This document shows positions 8,201 through 20,200 of a stretch of DNA of 64,000 nt, piece after piece. The translations under genes and the position numbers were made by a program. The notes below the pieces were generated by a model. It did not search any database. It saw only the letters and a list, made by a program, of their open reading frames with translations, and had not been told where the DNA came from. The first letter of the stretch is position 1. Every line of letters begins with the position of its first letter. The stretch lies in the NCBI RefSeq assembly GCF_000213805.1, contig NC_015556.1, positions 4,231,001 to 4,295,000 on the forward strand, given 5' to 3'. This DNA is from Pseudomonas fulva 12-X. GTDB lineage: Bacteria; Pseudomonadota; Gammaproteobacteria; Pseudomonadales; Pseudomonadaceae.

Positions 8201-11200
8201 GGTCAGCGCCGCGACCTGAGCGGTGGTCAGCGCGACGATCTGCGCGGTGGTCAGGCCGGAGATATCGGCCGTCTCGATCGCACGGATCTGCGTGGTGCTC
8301 AGCGCTGCCAGGTCGACGGTTTCAAGCTCGGCCAGTTGCGCCTTGGTCAACGCCTGGATCTGCTCGTTGGTCAGTGCCTGCACCTGCGCCGTGGTCAGGG
8401 CGACGATCTGCGCCGAGGTCAGCGCCGCGACGTCAGCCGCCTCCAGCCCGGAGACCTGTGCCGTGGTCAGCGCCTGGATATCAGCAGTCTCCAGTGCAGC
8501 GACCTGCGCTGTAGTCAGAGCCTGCAACTGATCGATGCTCAGTGCCCGCACCTGGGCGGTCGTCAGTGCCACCACCTGAGCGGTGCTCAGGGCAGCGATC
8601 TGCGACAGCTGCAGACCAGCCAACTGAGTGCTGCTGAGTAGCGCCAGGTCGGCGGTTTCCAGCGCACGCACCTGTGCGGTCGTCAGCGAACCGATCTGAT
8701 CCAGCGTGATGGCCTGCACCTGGGCCGAAGTCAGCTGCGGAATCACGCTGGTGGACAGCGCGGCCAGCGACTGGCCATCGAGGGCTGCAATCTGCGCCGT
8801 GGTTAGGTTGATCACTTGATTGGCCGTCAGCGCCGCCACCTGGGCAGTGGACAACAGCTGAATCTGGTCGGCGGTGAGGGCAGCGATATCAGCGGTTTCC
8901 ATCAACGCGATCTGCGCCGTGGAAAGAGCCGAAATCTGCTCGAATACCAGGGCCCTTACCTGAGCCGTAGTCAGCGATACCAGTTGAGCCGAGCTGAGCG
9001 AGTGGATGGCAGCGGTGCTCAGCGCGGCCACCTGAGCGGCGGTCAGGCTGGACAGCTGGCCGGTGCTCAAGGCAGCGACCTGCACGGTGCTCAGTGCCTG
9101 CACCTGCTCTTCGGTCAGCGCTGCAATGTCCGCCGTGCTCATCGCTTCGATCTGCGCGGTGCTCAGGCGAGCGATCTGCGCCGTGGAGAACTCGGCGAAG
9201 CGATCCGGCGTCAGGGCCACGATTTGCGCCGTGGTCAGGGCCGCCACCTGGGCCGTGGTCAGCACACCGACCTGCTCCAAAGTCAGGGCGGCGACATCGG
9301 CGGTTTCCAGTACACGTATTTGGGCCGTGGAGAGCGCGGCGATCTGCTCGTTGGTCAAGGCCACGATCTGCGCCGTGGTCAATGCCACGATCTGCTCGTT
9401 GGTCAGCGCCAGCAGATCCTCGGTCTGGATCGCACTGACCTGATCGGCGCCCAGGGCGGCCAGATCGGCGGTTTCCATGGCGCGGATCTGAGCCGTGGTC
9501 AAGGCAATCACCTGGTCAGCCGTCAGCGCGGCGGCCTGGGCGGTGGTCAGCCCCTGAATCTGCGCGGCGGTCAGCGCCTCGATCTGCGCCGTGCTCAGGG
9601 CTGCGATGTGGCTGCTGCTCAGCGCAGCCAGGTCGACGACCTCGAGCGCACGAATCTGCGCGGTGCTTAGCGCGGCGAGCTGGCCATTGGTCAGCGCGGC
9701 AGCCTGGGCGGTGGTCAGCGCAACCAGCTGGGCGTTGCTCAGCGCGGCGAAGTCCTGGCTTTCCAGCGCGGCCACCTGGGCGGTGGTCAATGCCTGGATC
9801 TGCGCGGTGGTCAGCGCCTGCACCTGCGCGGTAGTGAGTGCCTGTACCTGGCTGGAAGTCAGCGCGGCGAGATCCTGGGTCTCCAGGCTACGAACCACAC
9901 GCGTACTCCAAGCGGCAACCTGTTCAGTTGTGAACGACGGTACGGTGCTAGGGGTCAGCGAGTTTACGAGCTCCTGATCCGCCGCCTCCAGCGCTTGGGG
10001 ATTCATGGCTGCGTACTGCTCGCCGTTGAGCGCCGCCAATTGCGCGCTGCTTAGCGCAGTGGCTTGCTCGGAGGTCAACCCAGCCAGTTGCTCGGGTGTC
10101 ATCGCCGCGAAGTCGGTCACCTCGAGGGCGGCCACCTGGGCGGTGGTCAAGGCAGCAACCTGGGCCAGCGACAGCGAGGCGACCTGGGCGGTGCTGAGGC
10201 CGACGATGGCAGCCGTGGACAAAGCAGCCAGATCAGCGGTTTCCAGACTGCCCAGTTGGTCGAGCCCCAGTGCCGCGATCTGCGTGGCGGTAAGTGCGGC
10301 AGCCTGCAAGGTGGTCAGTGCGGCGATCTGCACCTCGGACAGGGTCGCGATATCGGCAATTTCCAGTACGGCCACTTGCGCCGTGGTCAGCACCGCCACC
10401 TGAGCAGCGGACAGCTGTTCGATCTGGGCAGTGGTCAGCGCCACCACTTGCGCCGTGGTCAGCGCCGCCACCTGAGCGGTGGTCAGACCGGCCACCTGAT
10501 CCTGGGTCAGCGCCGCGATGTCAGCGGTTTCCAGTGCACGGATCTGCGCCGAGTTGAATGCCGCCAGGTCAGCGACCTCCAGCGACGCCACCTGCTCGGT
10601 GCCTAGGGCAACAATCTGGGCGGTGGTCAGGGCAGCAGTCTGCACGCTGGTCAGCGCGACGATCTGCTCGGTACCAAGCGCTACGATGTCTGCCGTTTCC
10701 AGAGCACGGATCTGCGCCGTGCTCAGGGCCGCGACCTGGTCACCCGTCAGCGCATGCACCTGGGCGGTGGTCATGGCGACGATCTGCGCCGTGCTCAGGC
10801 CCTGCAGGTCGCCACTCTGGATGGCAGCGACCTGGGTGGTGGTCAGCGCAGCGATCTGGCCAGTGGTCAGCGCCGCGACTTGCGCGCTGGTCAGGGCGAC
10901 GATCTGCGGCTGGGTCAGGGCAACCAGGTCAGCCGTTTCCAGGGCGCGGATCTGCGTCGTGGTCAGGGCCGCCAGGTCATCGGTCTGCAGGGCCGCAACC
11001 TGCGCGCTGGTCAGCGCAACGACCTGGGCCGTGCTCAGCGCAGCGACCTGGGCAGTGGTCAGGGCGACGACCTGAGCGGTGCTCAGGGCCTGGATGTTGG
11101 CGGTGGACAGCGTACTGACCTGGCCAGTACCCAGGGCGGCGATCTGCTCGGCACCCAGCGCACGGATTTGTCCCGTACTCAGGGCCTGCAGCTGCAGGTT

Positions 11201-14200
11201 GCTGAGAGCAGCCAGATCGGCGCTTTCGATGGCCGCTACCTGTGTGGCAGTCAGGGCCGACACCTGGGCAGTGGTCAGCTTGGCGATCTGGGCACTGGTC
11301 AGGGCAGCGATCTGCTCGACCGTCATGGCAGCCAGATCGGCGGTTTCCATCGCAACGATCTGCGCGGTGGTCAGTGCCGCGATATCGACCGCCTCCAGAG
11401 CGGCAACCTGGCCAGTGGTCAAGGCGATGATCTGCGCCGTGGTCAGCGCCTGGACCTGCGCCGTGCTCAGCGCAGCCAGCTGATCGCTGGTCAGTGCGGC
11501 GACATCAACGGTTTCCAGCGCGCGCACCTGGGCAGTGCCCAGCGCGGCGATCTGCGACGGGCTCAGCGCGCGGATCTGCGCGGTGGTCAGTGCGACCAGC
11601 TGTGCAGAACTCATGCCTTGTAGGTCGGCAAGTTCCAGCTCGGCGACCTGTGCCGTGGTCAGTGCGGCCACCTGGGCAGTGGTCAGCGCGGCCACCTGCG
11701 CCGGGTTAAGGGCAACGATCTGATCGGCACTCAGGACGGCCAGGTCCGCCGTTTCCAGCGCGGCGACCTGCGCCGTGGTAAGAGCCGAGACTTGCGCCGT
11801 GGTCAGCGCAGCCACCTGGTCGGAGGTCAGACTCGGAATCAGCAAGGCGCTGATGGCCGCCAGGTCGACGGTTTCCAAGGCAACGATCTGGTCGACCGTC
11901 AGTGCCGCCAGCTGGGTCGCTTTCAACGCCGCGACCTGGGCACTGTTAAGCGCGACGATCTGGGCGGCGCTCAGAGCGGCCACATCCGCCGTTTCCAGAG
12001 ACTGGATCTGCGCCGAGGTCAGCGCGGCGACCTGCGCCGTGCTCAGCGACTCCACCTGCGCGGTGGTCAGAGCCACCAGTTGGGCGCTGGTCAGCGCCTG
12101 GATCTGCGCCGTGGTCAGTTTGTTGACCTGGTTGGCGCTGAGCGCCGCCAGGTCGACGGTTTCGATAGCCTTGACCTGAGCGGCAGTGAGCGAGCGCAGC
12201 TGTGCACTGCTCAGCGCAGCCAGTTGTGCCGAACTCATGGCGGCGATCTGGGCAGTACCCAGAGCAGCCAGATCGACGTTCTCCAGCGCAGCCACTTGGC
12301 TCGGCGCCAGGGCGGCGACCTGCGCCGTGGTCAGCGCTGCCGCCTGGGCCGTGGTCAGCGCCACCAGTTGGGCACTGCTAAGGCCTGTCAAATCGACGGC
12401 ATCGATGGCACGGATCTGCGTACTGGTAAGCGCCTGCAGCGCAGCAGTAGTGAGCGCGGCTAGTTGATCGCTGCCCAGTGCAACGACCTGCGCCGTGGTC
12501 AGCGCTGCTGCCTGAGCAGTAGTCAATGCGGCGATCTGGACCGCCTGCAGCGCAGCGACATCGGCAGTTTCCAGCTTGGCGATCTGGCTAGGGCTGAGCG
12601 CCACCAGGTCAGCGGTTTCCAGGGCAGCCACCTGGGCGGTGGTCAGAGCCTGCAGTTGCGCGCTGGTCAGCGCCGCCACCTGGGCGGTAGTCAGTGCCAC
12701 GATCTGGTCCGTCGTCAGGGCCGCCAGATCGACGGTTTCCATTGCCACCAACTGAGCGGTGGTCAGCGCCTGCAGGTCGTCCAGGGCGAGGGCCGCCACC
12801 TGGGCGGTGGTCAGCGCCACGATCTGCGCATTGCTCAGCGCCTGGATCTGCGCAGTGGTGAGCGCAGCCAGTTGATCGGCCTTGAGCGCCACCAAATCAG
12901 CGGTCTCGATAGCGCGTACTTGCGCGGTAGTCAGCGCGGCGATCTGGTTGACGCTTAGCGCCTGCACCTGATCGGAGCTCAGAGCCACGATCTGAGCCGT
13001 GCTCAGAGCACGCAGGTCGACGGTTTCCAGCGCCGCGATCTGTCCGGTGGTCAGTTTGCCGATCTGCGTCGTGCTCAGGGCAGCAACCTGCGCGGTGGTC
13101 AGGGCCGCAATCTGGGCATCGGTCAGCGCCGCCAGGTCGGCGGTTTCCAGCGCACGGATCTGCGTCGCGTTCAGCGCTACCAGGTCAACCAACTCGAGTG
13201 CCGCGACCTGAGCAGTAGTCAACGCGACGATCTGCTCGGTGCTCAGCGCGGCGACCTGGGCGGTGGTCAGTGCCTGGATCTGCTCGGCCGACAGGGCGGC
13301 GAGGTCGGCGGTTTCCAGCGCACGGATCTGCGTCGTAGTGAGGGCTGGCACCTGATCGAGCGTCAGCGCCTGCACCTGAGTGCTGGTCAGCGCCACGATC
13401 TGTGCGGTGGTCAGGCGAACCAGATCGGAGGTCTGCAGAGATGCGATCTGCGCCGTCGGCAGGCTGGCGATCTGCGCGGTAGTCAGCGCGGTCGGTTGCG
13501 AGCCGCTGAGGGCATAGACCTGCTCCTGGCTGAGCGCTGCGAGATCGGCGGTTTCCAGCGCCCCGATCTGGGTGCTGGTCAGCTGAGTGATCTGCGCCGT
13601 GGTCAGGGCCTGAATCTGCTCGGTGGTCAGCGCGACGATCTGCGCCGTGCTGAGGGTACGCAAGTCGGCACTTTCCAAGGCAGCAACCTGGGTCTGGGTC
13701 AGGCTGGCGACCTGCGCGGTGCTCAGGGCGGCAATCTGCGCCGTGGTCAGGGCCTGGATCTGCGCAGTGGTCATGGCCGCCAAATCGGCGGTTTCCAGCG
13801 CGCGTACCTGCAGCGTGGACAACGCTTGAATCTGACTGCTGGTCAGCGCAGCGACCTGCTGGCTGGTCAGGTCGACGATCTGTGCCGCGGTCAAGGCCTG
13901 GACTTGCGCAGAGCTCAGAGCGGCAACTTGTTGAGTGGTGAGTGCGACCAGATCCTCGGATTGCAGCGCACGCAATTGCGTGCTGCTCAGCCCGACCAGA
14001 TCGCCCACTTCGATGGCTGCGACCTGGGCAGTGGTCAGTGCGACGATTTGCGCGGTACTCAGCGCGGCCAATTGGGCCTGGCTCAGGCCGGCGATCTGTT
14101 CGGTAGTCAATGCTTCCAGATCATCGGTCGCCAGCGCACGTACCTGGGCGGTACTCAGGCCAGCCAACTGCTCGACGCTCAGGGCGCGCACCTGATCGGT

Positions 14201-17200
14201 GGTCAGCGCGACGATCTGCGCCGTACTCAGGGCCTCGAGCTGGCGGGTCGAGAGGGTTGCGATACGATCAGTGGCGATGGCAGCCAAGTCGGCGGTTTCC
14301 AGCGCCCGCACCTGTGCCGTGCTCAGCGCAGCCACTTGATCGAGGGTCAGCGCGGCGACCTGAGCGGTGGTCAGCGCAACGATCTGCGCGGAGCTCAGCG
14401 CGGCAACATCTCCAGCTTCCAGCGCAGCCACCTGGGTGGTGGTCAGCGCGGCCACCTGGGCCACCTTGAGCGCAGCGATTTGAGCGGTACTCAGCGCCTG
14501 CAACTGGTCGGTGCTCAGGACGACGAGATCTTCAGTCTCGATAGCGGCGACCTGGGCGGCACTGAGTGCCTGCAGTTGCTCGGCGGACAGCACCTGTACC
14601 TGCGCGCTGCTCAAGGCGGCGACTTGCGCCGTGGTCAGCGCGGCGACCTGCGCCGTGCTGATGCCAGCCACTTGCGTGGCACTAAGCGCCGCGACGTCTT
14701 CGGTATCCAGGGCGCGGATCTGCGCGGTGCTGAGCGCTTCGAGCTGGCCGGCGCTGAGGGCCGCGACCTGCTCTGAACTGAGCGCGGAGATGCGGGAGTT
14801 GCTCATCGCCGCCAGGTCACCAGCCTCGATGGCCTGAACCTGAGCGGTGCTGAGGGCGACCACCTGCTCGGTAGTCAGCGCGGCGACTTGGGCGGACGAC
14901 AGTGCAATGACCTGAGCGCTGCTGAGCCCGGCCAGACTAGCGGTGGACAATGCGGCCACCTGGGAAACGGTCAGGGCGGAAACCTGATCAGGGCTCAGCG
15001 CAGCCACTTGCGCCGAAGACAGCGCGGCAACCCCGCTGGTGGTGAGGCGCGACAGGTCTGTCGTCTCCATGGCTGCCAGTTGTTCGGTACTCAGGGCCGC
15101 AATCTGGATGCTGGTCAGGCCACGAACCTGGGCCTGGGTCAGGGCGACAATCTGCTCGGTGCTCAAAACTGCCAGGTCTTCGGTCTCGATGGCGGCGATC
15201 TGAGCGGAACTCAGCGCGGCAATCTGCTGGGTGCTGAGTGCAGCGATCTGGGCGGTGGTCAAACCGGCGATGGTGGCCGGCGCGAGCGCGGCCAGATCCA
15301 GAGCTTCGAAGGCAGCGATCTGCTCGGTGCTCAATACGGCCATCTGCGAGGCGGTGAGCGCCGGCACCTGATCTTCAGTCAGGGCTGCAATTTGCGCGGT
15401 GCTCAGAGCCATGATCTGGTCGGTTGTCAGGCCAGAGATGGTGGTGCGACTAAGCGCCGCCAGATCGACGGCATCGAGCGCACGAATCTGCTCGGTAGTC
15501 AGGGCCGCCAGTTGCGCCGAGTTGAGCGAAACCACCTGATTTTCGGTGAGAGCGGCGATCTGGGCAGTGCCTAGGGCGCGGATGTCGCTGGTATCAAGGG
15601 CGGCGAGTTGCGCACTGCTCAGGGACGAGATCTGATCTACACTCAGTACCGCCACCTGATCACTGCTCAGCGCGGCGATCTGGGCGGTGCTGAATATGCC
15701 GATATCCTCGACCTCCAGGGCGACGATCTGATCGCTGTTCAGCACGGCGATCTGGGCGGTGCTCAGGGCGGCGACCTGGGCCACGCTGAGGGCCTGGATC
15801 TGCTCCGCGCTCAGGGCCCCTACCTGGGAGGTACCCAGGCTGCGGATAACCGCGGTCGACAGCCTTTGCAGATCGGTTGGCTCGATGGCTGCGAACTGGA
15901 TACTGCTCAAGGCCGCCACTTGGGCGGTACCGAGCGCTGCAAACTGCTCATTAGTCAGAGCAACGATTTGCTCGGTAGTGAGGGCGGCCAGATCCTGGCT
16001 ATCCAGGGCGGCGACCTGGGCGTTACTGAGCGCCTGAATCTGCTCAGTGGTAAGCGCCGCTACCTGGCTGCTGTCGAGCGCCTTGATGCTGGCCGTGGAC
16101 AGCGCCATCAGATCACCCAGTTCGAGAGCGGCGACCTGATCGCTGCTCAGGGCGGCAATCTGCGTGGTGCTCAGGGCAGCCACCTGGGCGGAGCTGAGCG
16201 CCTGAATCTGTTCAGCGTTCAGGACGCGCAGGTCGACGGTTTCAAGTGCGCGGACTTGCGCCGTGGTCAACACTGCAAGCTGATCAAGGCTCAGGGCGGA
16301 GACCTGATCGGAGCCCAGTGCAACGATCTGCGAGGTTGTCAGCGCAGCAAGCTGGGCCGGCCTGAGGGCCAGTAATTGCTCCTGGCTGAGTGCGGCGACG
16401 TCAATGGTATCCAGCGCAACGATCTGCGCGGTGCCAAGCGCAGCGATCTGGTCGCTGGTCAAGGCCGCGACCTGATCGCTGCTCAGGGCTTTGATGGCAG
16501 CAGGGGTCAATTGTTGGAGGTCGGTCACCTCGATCGCAGCGACCTGCTCGGTACTCAGCAGACCAAGTTGTGTGGTGCTCAGGGCACGGATCTGCGCGCT
16601 GGTCAGTGCGGCGATCATCTCGCTGGTCAGTCCCTGCAGCTGGTTGCTGAGCAGGGCGGCGATACCGGTGGTGGAAATAGCGGCGAAGTCAGCCGGCTCG
16701 AGCGCAGCGATCTGGCTGACGGACAGGGCGCGGATCTGTGTGGTGGTCAGGGATGCGACCTGGGCAGTTGTCAGGGCTGCAAGTTGCTCTTCATCCAGCG
16801 CCTGCAGTTGCCCCGTGGTGAGCACGCGGAAATTGGCGAGCGAGAGCGCAGCGATATCCTCTGGCTCCAGAGCGGAGATTTGCGTGCTGGTCAGGCTAGC
16901 AATCTGCAGGGAACCGAGCGCAGCTATCTGGGCGCTACTCAGGGCGGTGATCTGCTCCTGGCTGAGCGCACGCAGGTCATCCGTCTCAAGGGCGGCGATC
17001 TGAGCATTTCTCAGAGCAGCCAATTGCGCAGTGGTCAGCTCGGCCACCTGGACGCTGGTCAGAGCGCGAATGGCCAGGGTCGACATAGCCACCAGATCTT
17101 CGGTCTGCAGGGCAGCTATCTGCTCAGGCGTCATACCGGCGATCTGCTGAGTGCTGAGGGCCGCAACCTGTGCACTGCTTAAAGCCGTGATCTGGGCGGT

Positions 17201-20200
17201 ATCGAGTGCAGCCAGGTCGACCACATCGAGCGCACGAATCTGGGCGGTGCTCAGGGCAGCAACCTGCGCCGTGCTCAGGGCAGCGACCTGAACGTTGGTC
17301 AGGCTGACGATGGCTGCGGTACTAAGCGCCGCAAGGTCATCGCTGCCAAGCGCGGCGATCTGCTCGGTCAGCAGTTTGGAGACTTGCGCCGTGGTGAGGG
17401 CCGCTATCTGGGCGGAACTGAGGCTGGCAATCTGTGCCGTACTCAACTGCCGCAGGTCGACCGTCTCGATGGCCCGAATCTGTGCGATCGTCAGGGCTTT
17501 AACTTGGTCGGTGCTCAGGGCAACGAACTGGGCTGTGGTCAGGGCCACGATATCCTCAGTCTGCAGGGCACGAATCTGCGCCGAGCCAAGAGCCGCGAGC
17601 TGCTCTGCGCTCATGGCTCGGAAATCTTCGGAGCCAAGCGCGACGATCTGGGCAGTCGTCAGGGCGGCGACTTGGGCACTGTCGAGCGCAGCGATCTGCT
17701 TGCTGGTCAATGCCACCATCTGGGCCGAACTAAAGGCCGCCAGTTGTGCGGTACTCAATGCCTGAATCTGCGCGGTGCTCAGGGCCACTATATCGGTGGT
17801 TTCCAAGGCAGCGACCTGAGCAGCGCTCAACGCGGCCAGTTGCTCGGTGCCAAGGGCAGCAACCTGTGCGGAAGCGAGTGCTTTGATCTGAATCGTAGTC
17901 AGTGCCTGCAACTGCTCGGTGGTCAGTGCCAGCATCTGAGCCGTGCTCAGCGATTCCAGTTGAACGACGCTCAGATTGGCGACCGCCGCGGTACTGAGCG
18001 CACTCAAATCGGAGGCTTCCAGCGCGCGCAACTGGGCAGTGCTCAGCGACGCGGCCTGAATTCTGGTCAACGCGGAGAACTGCTCGGAGGTCAATGCCGC
18101 GATTTGCGCCGTGCTGAGCACACGCAGGTCGGCCACTTCGATGGCCACGATCTGCACGGTGGTCAGCGCCGCAACCTGGGCAGTGGTCAGCGCAGCTACC
18201 TGCGAAGACGTCAGGCCAGTAATCACACTGGCGGAGAGCGCCTGCAGATCGGCTGTTTCGAAGGCGCGGACCTGCGCCGTGGACATGGCCGCAACTTGAA
18301 CAGAGCTCAGGGCTGCCGCATGGGCGGTGCTCCAGGCAGCGATCTGAGCAGTCGTCAGCGAACGCACGGCGGTGGTGGTCAAGGCGCCGATATCGCGTGC
18401 CACCTGCTGCTCATCGCTAAGCGGCGAGCTGAGCGCAGCAATTTGCGCTGTGGTCATGGCCACCAACTGCGGAATGGTCAGAACCTCGACCTGGGAAGCA
18501 GTCAGCGCCGATACCTGAGCGGTGGTCATCGCCCGAATATCTGCAGTCTCGACAGCCATGATCTGGGCATTGGTCAGGCTCTGCACTTGACTGACGCCAA
18601 GGCTAGCGATCTGGGCGGTAGTCATGCCGGCAATCACTGCAGTGGACAATGCAGCGAGGTCGGCGATCTCCAGCGCTACCGTCTGTACCGTGGTCAACGC
18701 CGCCACCTGAGCGGAAGACAGTGCGGCAGCCTGGAGCGTGGTCAGCGCCTGGATCTGATCGGTGGTCAAACGGGCCATTTGCGCGGCGCTGAGACCACGA
18801 ATCGCCTGAGCGGTCAGCGCAGCGAATTGCGTATCGTCAAGGGCAGTGATCTGCGCGGGCGTGAGTGCCGCGACCTGGGCCGAGCTCAGGGCAGCGACTT
18901 GCTGCAGGTCGAAGGCGGCGAGCTGCGCACTGCTCAGCCCACGGAAATCGCTGGCGTCGATCGCAACGATCTGCGCGGTGCTCAGAGCGGCTAGCTGCGT
19001 CTCGGAGAGTGCAGAGATCTGCGAAGAGCTCATGCTTTTTATGGCGGCAGTGGATAGCCCTGCCAAATCACCGGCGTCAATAGCATTAACCTGTGCAGTA
19101 CTCAGCGAGGAGATCTGGGCAATGGTGAGCGCGCCGATTTGCGCGGCGCTGAGCAGCGCCATGTCGGCTGTAGACAGCCCCTGTAGGTCAGCCACATCGA
19201 GCCTGGCGATCTGCGCGGTGGTCAGCGCCTGCACCTGAGCATCAGTCAGGGCTGCCACCTGAGCGCTGGTCAGGCCGGAGATGACAGCGGCGGATATCGC
19301 GGCCAGATCTTCAGTCGCCAGCGCGGCGACCTGGTCGGTAGTCAGTGCAGTCAGCTGCGCAGACTTCAGTACAGCAGCCTGTGCGGTAGTCAGCGCGATA
19401 AGCTGATCATCGCTGAGCGCACGAATCTGAGCCGGGGTCAGCCCGGCGATCGCACTGGAGGAAAGCAGCGGGATGTTGTCATCATCGATGGCTTGGATCT
19501 GGGCAGTGGTCAGCCCGGCGAGCTGCGCTGAGGTCAACGCGCCGAGCTGGCCGGCATCCAGTGCCGCGATTCGGGCCGTACCCAATGCGGCGACATCGGC
19601 GACCTCCATGGCGCGAATCTGGGCGGTGGTCATGGCGGCCACCTGGTCGGCCGTCAGAACCGCTACTTGCGCTGTGGTCAGGCCGGGGATGGCGGCACCA
19701 CTGATCGCCGCGAAGTCGCTCGACTCGATGGCCTGTACAGACGCAGTGCTCAGAGCACCCAGCTGACTGAGCGTCAGGCGGGAGACCTGGACAGAGCTCA
19801 GGGCGGCGATCTGCTCGGTACTCAGAGCACGCACCTGAGCGGTTGTCATAGCCCCGATAATTGAAGCGGACAGGCCAGGAATATCGGCCACTTCGATGGC
19901 GGCAATCTGCGCGGTGGTGAAGGCGCCCAGCTGGGCAGCGGTCAAACCGGCAAGCTGGGCCGAGTCGAGCGCCACGATCTGCGCAGTGGTCAAGGCTTTG
20001 ACATCGGATGTGTCGAGACGGCCGACCTGAGCGGCGCTCAGTGACTGGATCTGCGCAATGCTCAATGAGGCGACCTGAGCGGTAGTCAGGCCGGAAATAT
20101 TCACCGCGGAGATGGAGGAAACATCTAGCGCCTGCAGTTGTTCAGTGCTCAGCGCAGCCAGTTGTGCGACCGTGAGCGCACCAATCTGACTGGCAGTCAG

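Noticed and set aside
5201..8641. Long open frame of 1146 codons on + opposite the giant gene
   Set aside because: The octad codons read backwards rarely give stops, so the complement stays open by composition. It breaks up into many pieces over the array, has no ribosome site and reads as low-complexity Gly/Arg/Gln/Leu, whereas - has one frame end to end.
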